Shown: positions 36,225 through 48,248, numbered from the stretch's first letter. The stretch: 64,000 nt of DNA from Actinomadura luteofluorescens (GCF_013409365.1 NZ_JACCBA010000001.1:2976001-3040000), one strand, 5' to 3'. Numbers and translations: made by a program. Notes: generated by a model not told the origin, from the sequence alone.

Positions 36225-37196
36225 TCAGGGCTCGCGCCGCTCCCACGCTCGGACACGCTCGCGGAATACCCGGGAAACGGCCCGCAACTCCGACTCCGCG
36301 TCCACTCCCTGCTCACCCGCCTCGCGGACCAGCGCGAACAGCCGTCCGCCCAGCCCTGCCCCGGCCTCCTCCGCCAGCCCCTCGGCGAGGCCGGACGGGG
36401 CGCCCATGCGCGCGGCGCGGCGCTGCAACTGCGCGGCCAGCGACAGCGCGGGCTGGCCCATCGGCACCCCGTCGAGCGCCGAGGCGTCCGCGCCGCTCTT
36501 CTCCGCCCGCTCGGCCGCCTTGATCTGCTCCCAGTTGGCGTTGACCTCGTCGGCGCCGGAGACGGTGACGTCCCCGAACACGTGCGGGTGCCGCCGGACG
36601 AGCTTGTCGACGATCGCGCCCGCCACGTCGTCGATCGTGAACCCGGTCCCGTCGTCGCGCTCGGCGGCCACCACCGAGTGGAACGCCACCTGCATCAGCA
36701 CGTCGCCCAGTTCCTCGCGAAGCGCGCCGTAGTCGCCCTCCTGGACGGTGTCGAGGACCTCGTACGCCTCCTCCAGCAGGTACGGGACGAGGGTGGTGTG
36801 CGTCTGCTTGCGGTCCCACGGGCACTCGCGGCGCAGCGTGTCCATCACCGACACCAGGTCGAGCAGCCGCGCGCCGGGCAGGTCGTAGGAGCCGTGCAGC
36901 ACCTCGACGTCCAGCGGGTCGTCGACGACCAGGGCCCCGATCCCGCGCATCAGCGCCTCGTCGCCCTCGGGAGCGGCCGCCCACAGGACGTCCGCGCGCC
37001 GGGCGTCGGCCACCAGGACGGCCGGGTCGGGCTCCTCCACGAGATCCGGGACGACGCCGGCGTCGAGGAGCGCGGGCAGCAGCGGATGCCCGTCGCGGAG
37101 GCGGACGGCGTCCGCCGACCGGAGCGCGTCCCAGGCCCGCCAGGTCAGCAGGCCCGGCGCGACCCGGTGCGTGGTCGCCAGCACGGTCAGGCTCAT
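36225..37196 (-). CDS. mazG: Nucleoside triphosphate pyrophosphohydrolase (MazG family)
   Basis: The protein has 323 residues. The N-terminal 110 are a variable extension seen in actinobacterial MazG. The MazG domain follows with VMDTLRRECPWDRKQTHTTL, the metal site EEAYEVLD and REELGDVLMQVAFHS, and RRHPHVFGD. The enzyme hydrolyses (d)NTPs to NMP and pyrophosphate, cleaning non-standard nucleotides and moderating ppGpp signalling. The ATG at 37196 lies 5 bp after the stop of the SurA-like lipoprotein gene, so they share an operon; its ribosome-binding site (GGTATCTGAG) is weak. The order mfd-lipoprotein-mazG is conserved in actinobacteria. Confidence 0.9.
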   Translation of the reverse strand: MSLTVLATTHRVAPGLLTWRAWDALRSADAVRLRDGHPLLPALLDAGVVPDLVEEPDPAVLVADARRADVLWAAAPEGDEALMRGIGALVVDDPLDVEVLHGSYDLPGARLLDLVSVMDTLRRECPWDRKQTHTTLVPYLLEEAYEVLDTVQEGDYGALREELGDVLMQVAFHSVVAAERDDGTGFTIDDVAGAIVDKLVRRHPHVFGDVTVSGADEVNANWEQIKAAERAEKSGADASALDGVPMGQPALSLAAQLQRRAARMGAPSGLAEGLAEEAGAGLGGRLFALVREAGEQGVDAESELRAVSRVFRERVRAWERREP

Positions 37197-37201
37197 GGGA
37201 C

Positions 37202-37858
37202 TCAGATACCCGAATCGGGGCTGGACAGCCGGTAGACGATCGGGGCGACCTCGAACTTGGCGGGGTCGTAGTGCCCGTAGCGAGGGTTGACCTGGATGTG
37301 CATGCCGGCGGCGGTGCGCTGGAACAGCTCGTTCCACTGCCGTCCGGCCTGCTCGGTCGCCGGGTTCAGCCGGTTGTTCAGGTCGGCGCCGTAGCGCTGC
37401 ATGACCGCCAGCTGCGTCGCCACCAGCCGCGCCAGGTCGCGGGCGTGCGCGCGGGGCAGCCCGCTCGCCAGCGTGATCGACTGGGCCCCGCCCTGGCGGT
37501 CCAGGGCCTGGAGCGCCCCGTCGACCTGCCCACCGGTGACCTCGACCCCCGCCCGCCGCGCCACCCGGTCGGCGACCCTGAAGTTGATCAGCAGGGTGAG
37601 CGCGCCCTGCAGGTCGGACTCGGAGTCGCCGGCGACCTGCGGCGCCGGATTCGCGGGGTTGGCGCGCAGCTCGTTGGCCGCCGGGTCCGAGCGGAACTGC
37701 GAGCGCCAGTCGCGGACGGTCTGGGTGAGGGTGGTGACGGTGATGCGGTCGTCGCCGACGAGTGCGGCGGTGCCGACCTTCGGGGAGCCGCCGCAGCCGG
37801 CCAGCGCGACGGCCGCCAGCACGACCGCCACCGCCGCCTTCACGGACTTACCAGGCAC
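37202..37858 (-). CDS. SurA N-terminal-like lipoprotein
   Basis: This 218-residue protein has a lipoprotein signal AAVALAGC (acylated Cys at 22). The mature part resembles the SurA N-terminal chaperone domain of actinobacteria: VGDDRITVTTLTQTVRDWRSQF, then ALTLLINFRVADRVARRAGVEVTGGQVDGAL. No peptidyl-prolyl isomerase domain follows. It ends with a segment common to this family: NPRYGHYDPAKFEVAPIVYRLSSP. It may help exported proteins fold at the membrane. The GTG at 37858 follows GAGGAATCC. It lies between mfd (39 bp upstream) and mazG (5 bp downstream), which suggests one transcript. Confidence 0.87.
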   Translation of the reverse strand: MPGKSVKAAVAVVLAAVALAGCGGSPKVGTAALVGDDRITVTTLTQTVRDWRSQFRSDPAANELRANPANPAPQVAGDSESDLQGALTLLINFRVADRVARRAGVEVTGGQVDGALQALDRQGGAQSITLASGLPRAHARDLARLVATQLAVMQRYGADLNNRLNPATEQAGRQWNELFQRTAAGMHIQVNPRYGHYDPAKFEVAPIVYRLSSPDSGI

Positions 37859-37897
37859 GGATTCCTCGTCTCGTCGCTAGATCGGGGCGGCGCCAGC

Positions 37898-41476
<3,579 letters not shown>

Positions 41477-41526
41477 TCGCGATATCCGCCCGCATGATCG
41501 CCCCGAGGCAGGGCAGCCCGAAAAGC

Positions 41527-41569
41527 CGGAATCCTTCCGGACCCCGGTACCGCGTACCAGCGTACGCGG
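41527..41569. promoter_or_regulatory. Two adjacent inverted repeats in the mfd/methyltransferase divergent region
   Basis: CCGGAA-TCC-TTCCGG (41527-41541) and CCGCGTAC-CAGC-GTACGCGG (41550-41569) are perfect short palindromes 50 to 95 bp upstream of mfd. They could be operators. The 248-bp gap shows no gene. Confidence 0.4.
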
Positions 41570-41724
41570 CCCGGGCGGCGCTCGGTCAGGTGCCGCCGAA
41601 GGCGCCCGTCCACCAGGGCGCGGCTCGCCGTCCGTGCCCTGACCGGCACGGACGGCGACACGGCCGGCGCCAAGAAAAGGCAAATAGCGGACGGAGCGCA
41701 GCCAGGCGATTACGCTGCGAGATT

Positions 41725-42615
41725 GTGACCGATCTGCGTACGTCGCCGGTCAACGGCGGCGATCTCTTCTCAGAACGCGCCCGCCAGTACGCCCTAGAGA
41801 AGCCCCTGCAGCGGATCCACGTCCTCGAAGCGGGCTGCGGCTGGGGAACGGGCCTCGACCTCGGCGACCGCGACCGCGACGTCACGGGGGTCGACCTGGA
41901 GTCCCCGGAGCTGCGCGCCTACACCTGCGAGCGGCCCGACCTCGACGCCTGGCACCTCGGCGACCTGCGCACCGTCCCGCTGCCGCCGCGCGCCTTCGAC
42001 ATCGTCCACGCCTCGTACCTGATCGAGCGCGTCCCGCACGCCGAGCTGGTGCTCGACCGGTTCGTCGCCGCGCTGAAACCCGGTGGGCTGCTGCTGGTGC
42101 ACCTGCGCGACCGCGACACCGCGTTCGGGTTCCTGGACCGCACGCTCCCCGGCTGGCTGCGCGCGTCCGGCCGGCGCCGCCTCCGCCCGGGGCGAGCCCC
42201 GGCCGCCGACCGCCCGCGGCGCGCCCGCGGCGCCCACGCCCGCGTCCCGCACCCGGCGGGCGAGGGCGGGGCGGCCGGTATCGCGCCCCTGGGCACCGGG
42301 CAGGCCCCGGCGGGCGAGGCCCCGCCCGCCGCGCCCCGGCCGGTGCCGGTCGTCCGGACGAGCCCGCCCCCGGCGATCTACGACCGGGTCGCGTCCCGGT
42401 CGGGCCTGCGCTGGTACTGCGTCATGCGCGGGCTGGTCGTCGCCGAGGAGTACACCTCGCGGCAGGCGCTGGAAGCCCTCGGGGCCGGAACCGGCCTCGC
42501 CGACCTGCTCTGCCGGCTGGTGTCGGCGGTCACCCGGGGGCGCCTCACCGCGGACCACAGCGAGGTCACCTTCGTCATCCGCAAGCCCGAGAACCGCTTC
42601 GCGCGGGTCATCTGA
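41725..42615 (+). CDS. Class I SAM-dependent methyltransferase
   Basis: This 296-residue protein has SAM motif I VLEAGCGWGTGLDLG, an acidic ribose-binding residue in VTGVDLESPEL, and motifs III/IV in FDIVHASYLIERVPHAELVL and LKPGGLLLVHLRDRD. The fold resembles small-molecule or lipid methyltransferases. An Ala/Pro/Arg-rich low-complexity insertion (about 150-215) interrupts the C-terminal half; the end (ADHSEVTFVIRKPENRFARVI) looks conserved. The GTG at 41725 may be leaderless: TACGCT (41711-41716) ends eight bases upstream and no Shine-Dalgarno is present. It is the first plus-strand gene before the sulfate and glycan genes, so it may belong to that locus, but this is unproven. Confidence 0.8.
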   Translation: MTDLRTSPVNGGDLFSERARQYALEKPLQRIHVLEAGCGWGTGLDLGDRDRDVTGVDLESPELRAYTCERPDLDAWHLGDLRTVPLPPRAFDIVHASYLIERVPHAELVLDRFVAALKPGGLLLVHLRDRDTAFGFLDRTLPGWLRASGRRRLRPGRAPAADRPRRARGAHARVPHPAGEGGAAGIAPLGTGQAPAGEAPPAAPRPVPVVRTSPPPAIYDRVASRSGLRWYCVMRGLVVAEEYTSRQALEALGAGTGLADLLCRLVSAVTRGRLTADHSEVTFVIRKPENRFARVI

Positions 42616-42676
42616 ACGGGGGCGGCGGGCCGTCCGCGCGGGGGCGGACGTGCGCGCGGCCAGGCCGGGGCAGTAT

Positions 42677-42690
42677 TTTTCCTGCGAAAA
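42677..42690 (+). promoter_or_regulatory. Short inverted repeat upstream of the sulfurylase/APS kinase gene
   Basis: TTTTC-CTGC-GAAAA in an AT-rich island, 56 bp before the GTG at 42746. The overlapping TATTTT (42674-42679) could be a -10. It is a possible operator for sulfate activation. Confidence 0.3.
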
Positions 42691-42745
42691 CCCTGCTCGC
42701 CACGGACGAGCCCGGCCGTCTCGCCGGGCGGGATCGGAGATCGCG

Positions 42746-44215
42746 GTGACCGCCGAAGCCGGCCTTCCCGACACGCTGCGCGACCTGCCCGCCTGGACCC
42801 CGGACCCGGTCGAGCTCGCCGACCTCGAACTCGTCCTCGCGGGGGTGTACCGCCCGCTGACGGGCTTCCTCGGCTCGTTCGACACCGCCATGGTGATCGC
42901 CGGAGGACGGCTCGCGGACGGCACCCCGTGGCCGGTCCCGGTCACGCTCTCGGTCCCCAAGGAGCTGACCGGCCACGAGCGGATCGTCCTGCAGGACCCC
43001 GAGGGCGTGCCGCTCGCGGTGCTGCGGGTCGGCGAGGCGTGGCAGGACCCGACGACCCAGGGGTTGCGGCTCGCCGGGCCGCTGGAGGCCCTCCGCGCCC
43101 CCGCGCACGGACCGTTCCACCGCCTGCGCCGCCGCCCGGACGAGCTCGACGCGTTCGAGGGCGCCGTGCTCGCGGTGGCCACCCGCGAGCCCCTGCACCG
43201 CAAGCAGCTCGGCCAGCTCCGCCAGGTCGCCGAGCGGCTCGCCGCGAAGGTCCTCGTCCTGCCGCTGCTGGGCGGCGAGCACGACGAGTCCCTCGTCCGG
43301 GCGCTGCTCGGCGTGCGCAAGGAGCTGCCGGACGGCGCCCAGATCATCCCCGTGCCCCTGCCGGCGCGCGGCGACCAGGAGCGCGACGTCCTGCTCCGCG
43401 CGCACGTCGCCGCCGCCTACGGGGCCACCCACCTGCTCGCCGAGCGGGAGATGGCCGGCACCGCCGTCCCGCTCGTCGTCCCGGAGCCGTGGGCCTACGA
43501 CGCCGACGTGGAGGTCTGGCGGCCCGTCGCGCGCATCGAGCCCGACCACGTCCAGGCGGAGCTGACCCCCGAGCGGCTGAACGAGCTGCTGGACGCGGGC
43601 GAGCCCGTCCCCGACTGGTTCACCCCGCCCGCCGTCGCCGCCGAGCTGGCGCTGGCGCGCCCCCCGAAGCGCTCGCGCGGCATCACGGTGTTCTTCACCG
43701 GCCTGTCCGGCTCCGGGAAGTCCACGGTCGCGCGCGGCCTGGCCGACGCGCTGGTGGAGCGCGGCGGCCGGACGGTCACGCTGCTGGACGGCGACGTCGT
43801 CCGGCGGATGCTGTCGGCGGGCCTGACGTTCTCCCGCGCCGACCGCGACCTCAACATCCGCCGCATCGGCTTCGTCGCCGCCGAGATCACCCGGCACGGC
43901 GGCACCGCGATCTGCGCGCCGATCGCCCCCTACGCGGCCACCCGCGCCGAGGTGCGGCGGATGGTGTCCGCCGTGGGCGACTTCATCCTCGTGCACGTGG
44001 CGACGCCGCTGGAGGAGTGCGAGCGGCGCGACCGCAAGGGCCTGTACGCCAAGGCCCGCGCCGGGCAGATCCCCGAGTTCACCGGCATCTCCGACCCCTA
44101 CGAGGAGCCGGACGACGCCGACCTGACGCTCGACACCGCGCGGCTGTCACCGGACGAGGCGGTCGCCCAGGTCCTCGATCTGCTGGTCGGCGGCGGCTGG
44201 GTGCGGGCGGAGTAG
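42746..44215 (+). CDS. Adenylylsulfate kinase fused to a degenerate ATP-sulfurylase domain
   Basis: The protein has 489 residues. The C-terminal domain (about 312-489) is a full APS kinase: P-loop GLSGSGKS (319-326), LLDGDVVRRMLSAGL, SRADRDLNIRRIGFVA and FILVHVATPLEECERRD; it makes PAPS from APS. The N-terminal 300 residues follow the ATP-sulfurylase fold (DLELVLAGVYRPLTGFLGS, YGATHLLAEREMAG), but the catalytic QxRNPPHxGH motif reads ATREPLHRKQ (145-154) and HPLVG reads LPLLG. The sulfurylase half is therefore probably inactive. CysD-CysN, 15 kb downstream, can supply the activity. The GTG at 42746 follows CGGAGATCGCG. Many databases would call it bifunctional Sat/CysC. Confidence 0.88.
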   Translation: MTAEAGLPDTLRDLPAWTPDPVELADLELVLAGVYRPLTGFLGSFDTAMVIAGGRLADGTPWPVPVTLSVPKELTGHERIVLQDPEGVPLAVLRVGEAWQDPTTQGLRLAGPLEALRAPAHGPFHRLRRRPDELDAFEGAVLAVATREPLHRKQLGQLRQVAERLAAKVLVLPLLGGEHDESLVRALLGVRKELPDGAQIIPVPLPARGDQERDVLLRAHVAAAYGATHLLAEREMAGTAVPLVVPEPWAYDADVEVWRPVARIEPDHVQAELTPERLNELLDAGEPVPDWFTPPAVAAELALARPPKRSRGITVFFTGLSGSGKSTVARGLADALVERGGRTVTLLDGDVVRRMLSAGLTFSRADRDLNIRRIGFVAAEITRHGGTAICAPIAPYAATRAEVRRMVSAVGDFILVHVATPLEECERRDRKGLYAKARAGQIPEFTGISDPYEEPDDADLTLDTARLSPDEAVAQVLDLLVGGGWVRAE

Positions 44216-44293
44216 CCTCCCCCGTCCCATTCGCCCCTCCCTACCCGGTATTTCCTGATCCGGAGGGCATCACCTATCGTGTTAACCATAATT

Positions 44294-44310
44294 CCTACAT
44301 GACAGGTAGG
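44294..44310 (+). promoter_or_regulatory. Inverted repeat overlapping the ribosome-binding site of the TauE/SafE gene
   Basis: CCTAC-ATGACAG-GTAGG; the right arm contains the AGGTAGG Shine-Dalgarno. CATAAT (44287-44292), a good -10, lies just upstream in an AT-rich patch. The arrangement fits repressor control of the permease. Confidence 0.4.
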
Positions 44311-44312
44311 TC

Positions 44313-45287
44313 ATGCCGATGGACTTCGATTGGACGATGGCGCTCGGCTCGTTCCTCGTCGCCATCATCGTGGGGCTGACCGGCATGGGCGGCGGCGCCC
44401 TGATGACGCCGATGCTCGTGACCTTCTTCGGAGTGAGCCCGCTCGCCGCCGTGTCCAGCGACCTGGTCGCCGCCGCCGTGATGAAACCGGTGGGCAGCGC
44501 CGTCCACTACCGGCAGGGCACGATCAACATGCGGCTGGTGGGCTGGCTGTGCGCCGGCTCGGTGCCCGCCGCGTTCTCCGGCGTCCTGCTGGCCCGCGCG
44601 CTCGGCCACGGCCACTCCGTCGAGAACGTCATCGGCAAGGCGATGGGCGCCGCCCTGATGATCGCGGCCGTGGGCCTGGTGCTGCGCGGCTACCTCGCCC
44701 ACCGGGGACGCGGCGGACCCGCCGCGGACGGCGACCGCACCCCCGAGATCATGGTCCGGCCCGTCCCGACCGTGCTGATCGGCGTCGTCGGCGGCCTCGT
44801 CGTCGGCATCACCTCGGTCGGCTCCGGCTCCCTCATCATCGTCGCGCTGCTCGCCCTCTACCCGGCGCTCAAGGCCAACCAGCTCGTCGGCACCGACCTG
44901 CTCCAGGCCGTCCCGCTGGTCTTCGCGGCCGCCATCGGCCACCTGCTGTTCGGCGACTTCCGCATGGAGGTCACCGCCGCGCTGCTCGCCGGGTCCGTCC
45001 CCGGCGTCTACCTCGGCTCCAAGATCTCCTCCCGGGCCCCGAGCGCCCTGATCCGGCGGGTGCTGGCCCTCGTGCTGGTCGCCTCCTCGCTGAAGATGTT
45101 CGGCGTCGCGCCCGCCCCGCTCGCCTGGATCATGGTCGTCCTCACCGCCGCCACGGTCGCCGCCTGGCTCGTCCTTCGCCAACGGACCGCGCCGCGCCGG
45201 GATACGCTGCCCTCTCCGGTCGTTTCCCCCGGCGTCGCCGGTGCCTCAGGAGAGCAGAGCGAACGTGGACCCACGATGGCCGCATGA
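44313..45287 (+). CDS. TauE/SafE family anion permease (sulfite exporter-like)
   Basis: This 324-residue membrane protein has about eight helices in two inverted halves, each opening with the family signature: GLTGMGGGALMTPMLVTFFG in the first and GITSVGSGSLIIVALL in the second. TauE/SafE proteins move sulfite, sulfonates, sulfoacetate or other small anions. Here it directly follows the APS kinase gene, so sulfate or sulfite traffic is a reasonable inference. The ATG at 44313 is listed, but the ATG at 44319 has the better spacing (eight bases) from AGGTAGG. The C-terminal 45 residues are polar. A palindrome overlaps the ribosome-binding site. Confidence 0.88.
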   Translation: MPMDFDWTMALGSFLVAIIVGLTGMGGGALMTPMLVTFFGVSPLAAVSSDLVAAAVMKPVGSAVHYRQGTINMRLVGWLCAGSVPAAFSGVLLARALGHGHSVENVIGKAMGAALMIAAVGLVLRGYLAHRGRGGPAADGDRTPEIMVRPVPTVLIGVVGGLVVGITSVGSGSLIIVALLALYPALKANQLVGTDLLQAVPLVFAAAIGHLLFGDFRMEVTAALLAGSVPGVYLGSKISSRAPSALIRRVLALVLVASSLKMFGVAPAPLAWIMVVLTAATVAAWLVLRQRTAPRRDTLPSPVVSPGVAGASGEQSERGPTMAA

Positions 45288-45473
45288 CACCGTCGGCGTC
45301 CTCGGCGTGCGGCCCGCCCGCGCCGACGCTCCGCACGGCTCTTTGAAGCGCACCGCGACGGACTGAACGACCGGGCACCGCCCGTCCCCCTCCCGGCTCC
45401 GCCCCGCCCCGGCGGCGCCGGCCCCGGGCGACCGCCCCGCGCGCAGTTCCGCTCGCACCTTCGAAGGAGTCCA

Positions 45474-45938
45474 GTGCCCCCAACCGGAAAACACGTCCTG
45501 CTGATCGGGTCGGCGGGCGGCCATCTGACCCAGCTCCTCGCGCTCGAACCCTGGTGGCGGTCGCACGAGCGCTCCTGGGTGACGTTCGAGTCGCGCCACG
45601 CGGAGTCCCTGCTGACCGGTGAGCAGGTGTCGTGGGCGCACCAGCCCACCACCCGCAACATCCCGAACCTGCTCCGCAACACCCGGCTCGCCTGGCGGCT
45701 GCTGCGGCGGACGCGGCCCGACGTCGTCGTCTCCACGGGCGCGGGCGTCGCGTTGCCCTTCTTCGTCCTCGCCAAGCTGATGCGGATCCCGGCCGTCTAC
45801 ATCGAGGTGTACGACCGCATCGACTCGCCTACGCTGACCGGACGGCTCTGCCGTCCGTTCGCGTCGCTGTTCCTGGTCCAGTGGGAGGAGCAGCGCCGCT
45901 TCTACTCGAACTCCGTCGTTGTGGGGAACCTGCTGTGA
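45474..45938 (+). CDS. PssD/Alg14-like glycosyltransferase membrane subunit
   Basis: This 154-residue protein matches the Alg14/PssD/Cps14F family: VLLIGSAGGHLTQLLAL near the start, DVVVSTGAGVALPFFVLAKL, VYIEVYDRIDSPTLTGRL and FLVQWEEQRRFY. In this family the Alg14-like subunit holds the acceptor lipid and recruits an Alg13-like catalytic subunit. The GTG at 45474 follows GAAGGAG. Its TGA overlaps the GTG of the next gene as GTGA, and that gene begins with the matching PssE/Alg13-like domain. Together they probably add the second sugar to the lipid-linked repeat unit. Confidence 0.88.
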   Translation: MPPTGKHVLLIGSAGGHLTQLLALEPWWRSHERSWVTFESRHAESLLTGEQVSWAHQPTTRNIPNLLRNTRLAWRLLRRTRPDVVVSTGAGVALPFFVLAKLMRIPAVYIEVYDRIDSPTLTGRLCRPFASLFLVQWEEQRRFYSNSVVVGNLL

Positions 45939-47425
45939 GCGACCTTCCGCTGGTGCTCGTGACCGTCGGCACCGACTACCACCGCTTCGACCGGCTGATC
46001 GAATGGGTGGACCGCTGGTACGCCGAGACGGGGCGGGGCCGCGTCCGCTGCGTCGTCCAGCACGGCGCCTCCCGCGCCCCCGAGCACGCCGAGCCGCGCG
46101 ACTTCCTCGACCACGTCGAGCTGCTGGAACTGATGGAACGGGCGACCGCCGTCGTGACCCACGCGGGCGCCTCGACGATCGGCGAGGCGCGCCGCCTCGG
46201 CCGGTTGCCGGTCATCGTGCCGCGCGACCCGGCCTTCGACGAGATCGTCGACGGCCACCAGATCGACTTCCTGCGGCGGATCGAGGAGAAGGGCCTCGTC
46301 GCCTCCTGCGCGGACGAGAAGGACCTGCGCGCGCGGCTCGACCGGCTGCTCGACGAGCCTGACGCCTTCCGCCTCGCGGAGGGAGACTCGGGGGCGGCGC
46401 AGGCCGCCGCGGTCCGGCGGACCGGTTCGCTGATCGACACGCTCATGACCGTGCGCGGCGGGACGTCCGCGCTCCCGGCGCGGGCTCCGGCCCCCGCGGC
46501 CGGGGAGCCGGAGGAGTACCCGAGCGTCACCGTCGTCATCGCCACCCGCAACCGCCCCGAGCTGCTGCGCGTCGCGCTCGAATCGATCCTCGCCCAGGAC
46601 TACCCGGGCGACGTCGACTGCCTCGTCGTACACGACCAGAGCGAGCCCGACGACACCGTCGCCGTCGACAAGCCCGGCCGCCGGGTCTCGGTCATGGTCA
46701 ACACCCGGTCGCAGGGCCTCGCCGGCGCCCGCAACTCCGGCATCCTCGCCGCCGGCGGCGACCTCGTCGCGTTCTGTGACGACGACGACCGGTGGCTGCC
46801 CGGCAAGCTGACCGCGCAGGTCGCGGCCCTGCGGACGGCGCCGGACGCCGGCCTCGCCTGCTGCGGCATCCGCGTCCTGTACGACGACACGAAGGTCGAC
46901 CGGGCCCTCGACCGCCGCGAAGTCACCTTCACCGACCTGCTGTACTCCCGCCTCACCGAGTTGCACCCCTCGACGTTCCTGCTCCGCAGGGACGCGCTGG
47001 TCGATCGGATCGGCCTGGTGAGCGAGGAGGTGCCGGGAAGCCACGGCGAGGACTACGAGTTCCTGCTGCGCGCGGCCCGCGACCACGCGATCGTCAACGT
47101 GCCCGAGGTGCACGTCGAGGTCCTGTGGCACAAGCAGTCCTACTTCGCGCAGCGCTGGCGCGTCATCGCCGACGCCCTGGCGTGGCTGCTGGAGCGGTTC
47201 CCCGAGTTCCGCCTGGCACCGGCCGGTTACGGCCGCATCGCGGGGCAGGTCGCGTTCGCGGAGGCCGCGTCGGGACGCCGCCGGTCGGCGCTGCGGTGGG
47301 CCCGCCGCACCGTCCGGGCGAACTGGCGGGAGCCGCGCGCCTACCTGACCGTCGCCGTGGCCTGCCGACTGATCAAGGCCGACCGGATCGTCCGGTTCCT
47401 GCACCGCCGGGGGCGCGGCATCTGA
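45935..47425 (+). CDS. Fused PssE/Alg13-like and GT2 glycosyltransferase
   Basis: The protein has 496 residues. Residues 1-165 are a GT28 C-terminal (PssE/Alg13) domain: LVLVTVGTDYHRFDRLIEWVD, AVVTHAGASTIGEARRLGR, PVIVPRDPAFDEIVDGHQ. A linker rich in Ala/Pro (about 170-194) leads to a GT2 domain (about 195-420) with VTVVIATRNRPELLRVALES, the metal-binding FCDDDDRWLPGK and GEDYEFLLRAA. The last 70 residues form a helical tail. Two sugar-transfer steps therefore lie on one chain: the first should pair with PssD, the second is independent. GTG start with 4-nt overlap. A perfect hairpin follows the stop. Cytoplasmic side of the membrane. Confidence 0.88.
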   Translation: MSDLPLVLVTVGTDYHRFDRLIEWVDRWYAETGRGRVRCVVQHGASRAPEHAEPRDFLDHVELLELMERATAVVTHAGASTIGEARRLGRLPVIVPRDPAFDEIVDGHQIDFLRRIEEKGLVASCADEKDLRARLDRLLDEPDAFRLAEGDSGAAQAAAVRRTGSLIDTLMTVRGGTSALPARAPAPAAGEPEEYPSVTVVIATRNRPELLRVALESILAQDYPGDVDCLVVHDQSEPDDTVAVDKPGRRVSVMVNTRSQGLAGARNSGILAAGGDLVAFCDDDDRWLPGKLTAQVAALRTAPDAGLACCGIRVLYDDTKVDRALDRREVTFTDLLYSRLTELHPSTFLLRRDALVDRIGLVSEEVPGSHGEDYEFLLRAARDHAIVNVPEVHVEVLWHKQSYFAQRWRVIADALAWLLERFPEFRLAPAGYGRIAGQVAFAEAASGRRRSALRWARRTVRANWREPRAYLTVAVACRLIKADRIVRFLHRRGRGI

Positions 47426-47432
47426 CGCCGCC

Positions 47433-47462
47433 GGGGGCCCGGCCGTCACCGGCCGGGCCCCC
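47433..47462. terminator. Perfect 13-bp stem, bidirectional terminator
   Basis: GGGGGCCCGGCCG-TCAC-CGGCCGGGCCCCC lies 7 bp after the glycosyltransferase stop and before the convergent lipoprotein gene. It has no T-run. Confidence 0.85.
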
Positions 47463-47477
47463 GGGCCGTGCGTTGCC

Positions 47478-48017
47478 TCAGCTGGGCAGCAGGGAGGCGT
47501 TCACGAGCGCGCCGCCCTTCGCGCAGTCGATCGACCGCAGCGTCACGTCGCCCTTGACGTGCGGCCGGCAGGTCCAGCCGGCCGAGGTGAGCGGCTTGCC
47601 GTCGTAGCCGTAACCGCGGACCTCGACCTCGGCGATGTAGCCGAAGTAGGTGGTGAAGACGGTGCGCACCTGCGAGCAGGACGCCTTGCCGCGCATGACC
47701 TTCAGGCCGTACTGCGCCGCCTGGTTGTTCTGGGCGGTGCCGCACACGGCCCCGGAGCCCCCCACCTTGGGCGGGTAGAGGTAGGGACGCGTCTGCGAGA
47801 CCGGAGTCGGTTTCGCCGGCGGCTTGGCGCCGCCCTTCGACTTGTCGCTCTCGCCCCCGGCCGGCTGGTCGGAGGCGCCCGCGGAAGCGGGGGCGCTCGG
47901 GTCGCTGGGCTCGGGTCCGGCGGACTTGCCGTCGCCCCCGCCGCCGCACGCGGACGCGGCGGGCAGCAGAACGGCCGTCACAAGGCAGGCCGCCATGGTG
48001 CGCCGTGAAAACAGCAT
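47478..48017 (-). CDS. Cysteine-rich lipoprotein of unknown function
   Basis: The protein has 179 residues. Its signal ends in LLPAASAC (acylated Cys at 24), then comes a Gly/Ser/Pro/Lys-rich linker to about 80. The small C-terminal domain of about 100 residues has four cysteines (AVCGT, ASCSQV, WTCRP, IDCAKG) and may form two disulfides. YGLKVMRGKASCSQVRTVFTTYF and YGYDGKPLTSAGWTC resemble small secreted actinobacterial proteins without an assigned role. The ATG at 48017 is eight bases after GGGGGA; an in-frame GTG at 48032 is an alternative. It is convergent with the GT gene, inside the glycan locus. Confidence 0.72.
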   Translation of the reverse strand: MLFSRRTMAACLVTAVLLPAASACGGGGDGKSAGPEPSDPSAPASAGASDQPAGGESDKSKGGAKPPAKPTPVSQTRPYLYPPKVGGSGAVCGTAQNNQAAQYGLKVMRGKASCSQVRTVFTTYFGYIAEVEVRGYGYDGKPLTSAGWTCRPHVKGDVTLRSIDCAKGGALVNASLLPS

Positions 48018-48248
48018 CTGGGAATCCCCCACTTCTCACGATCAGCTGACCCGGTAGAAGCGGTACCAGGGGTCAAGGAACCTTATGCCATCCGGCTCGG
48101 GCCCTTGGCCACTTCCCGGCATCTCGGTCGGGGCGGCCACATCCGGCAACGGCGCCGTGACCGCGCTTCGCGGGCGAGCGGCGGATGCCGCCACCGGCGG
48201 GCCGGTAGACTCGCGCGGAACCCCCGACCGGATCGCACAGGAGTCGTC

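Noticed and set aside
42746..44215. A fully bifunctional PAPS synthetase
   Set aside because: The sulfurylase active-site motifs are substituted, so only APS kinase activity is supported.
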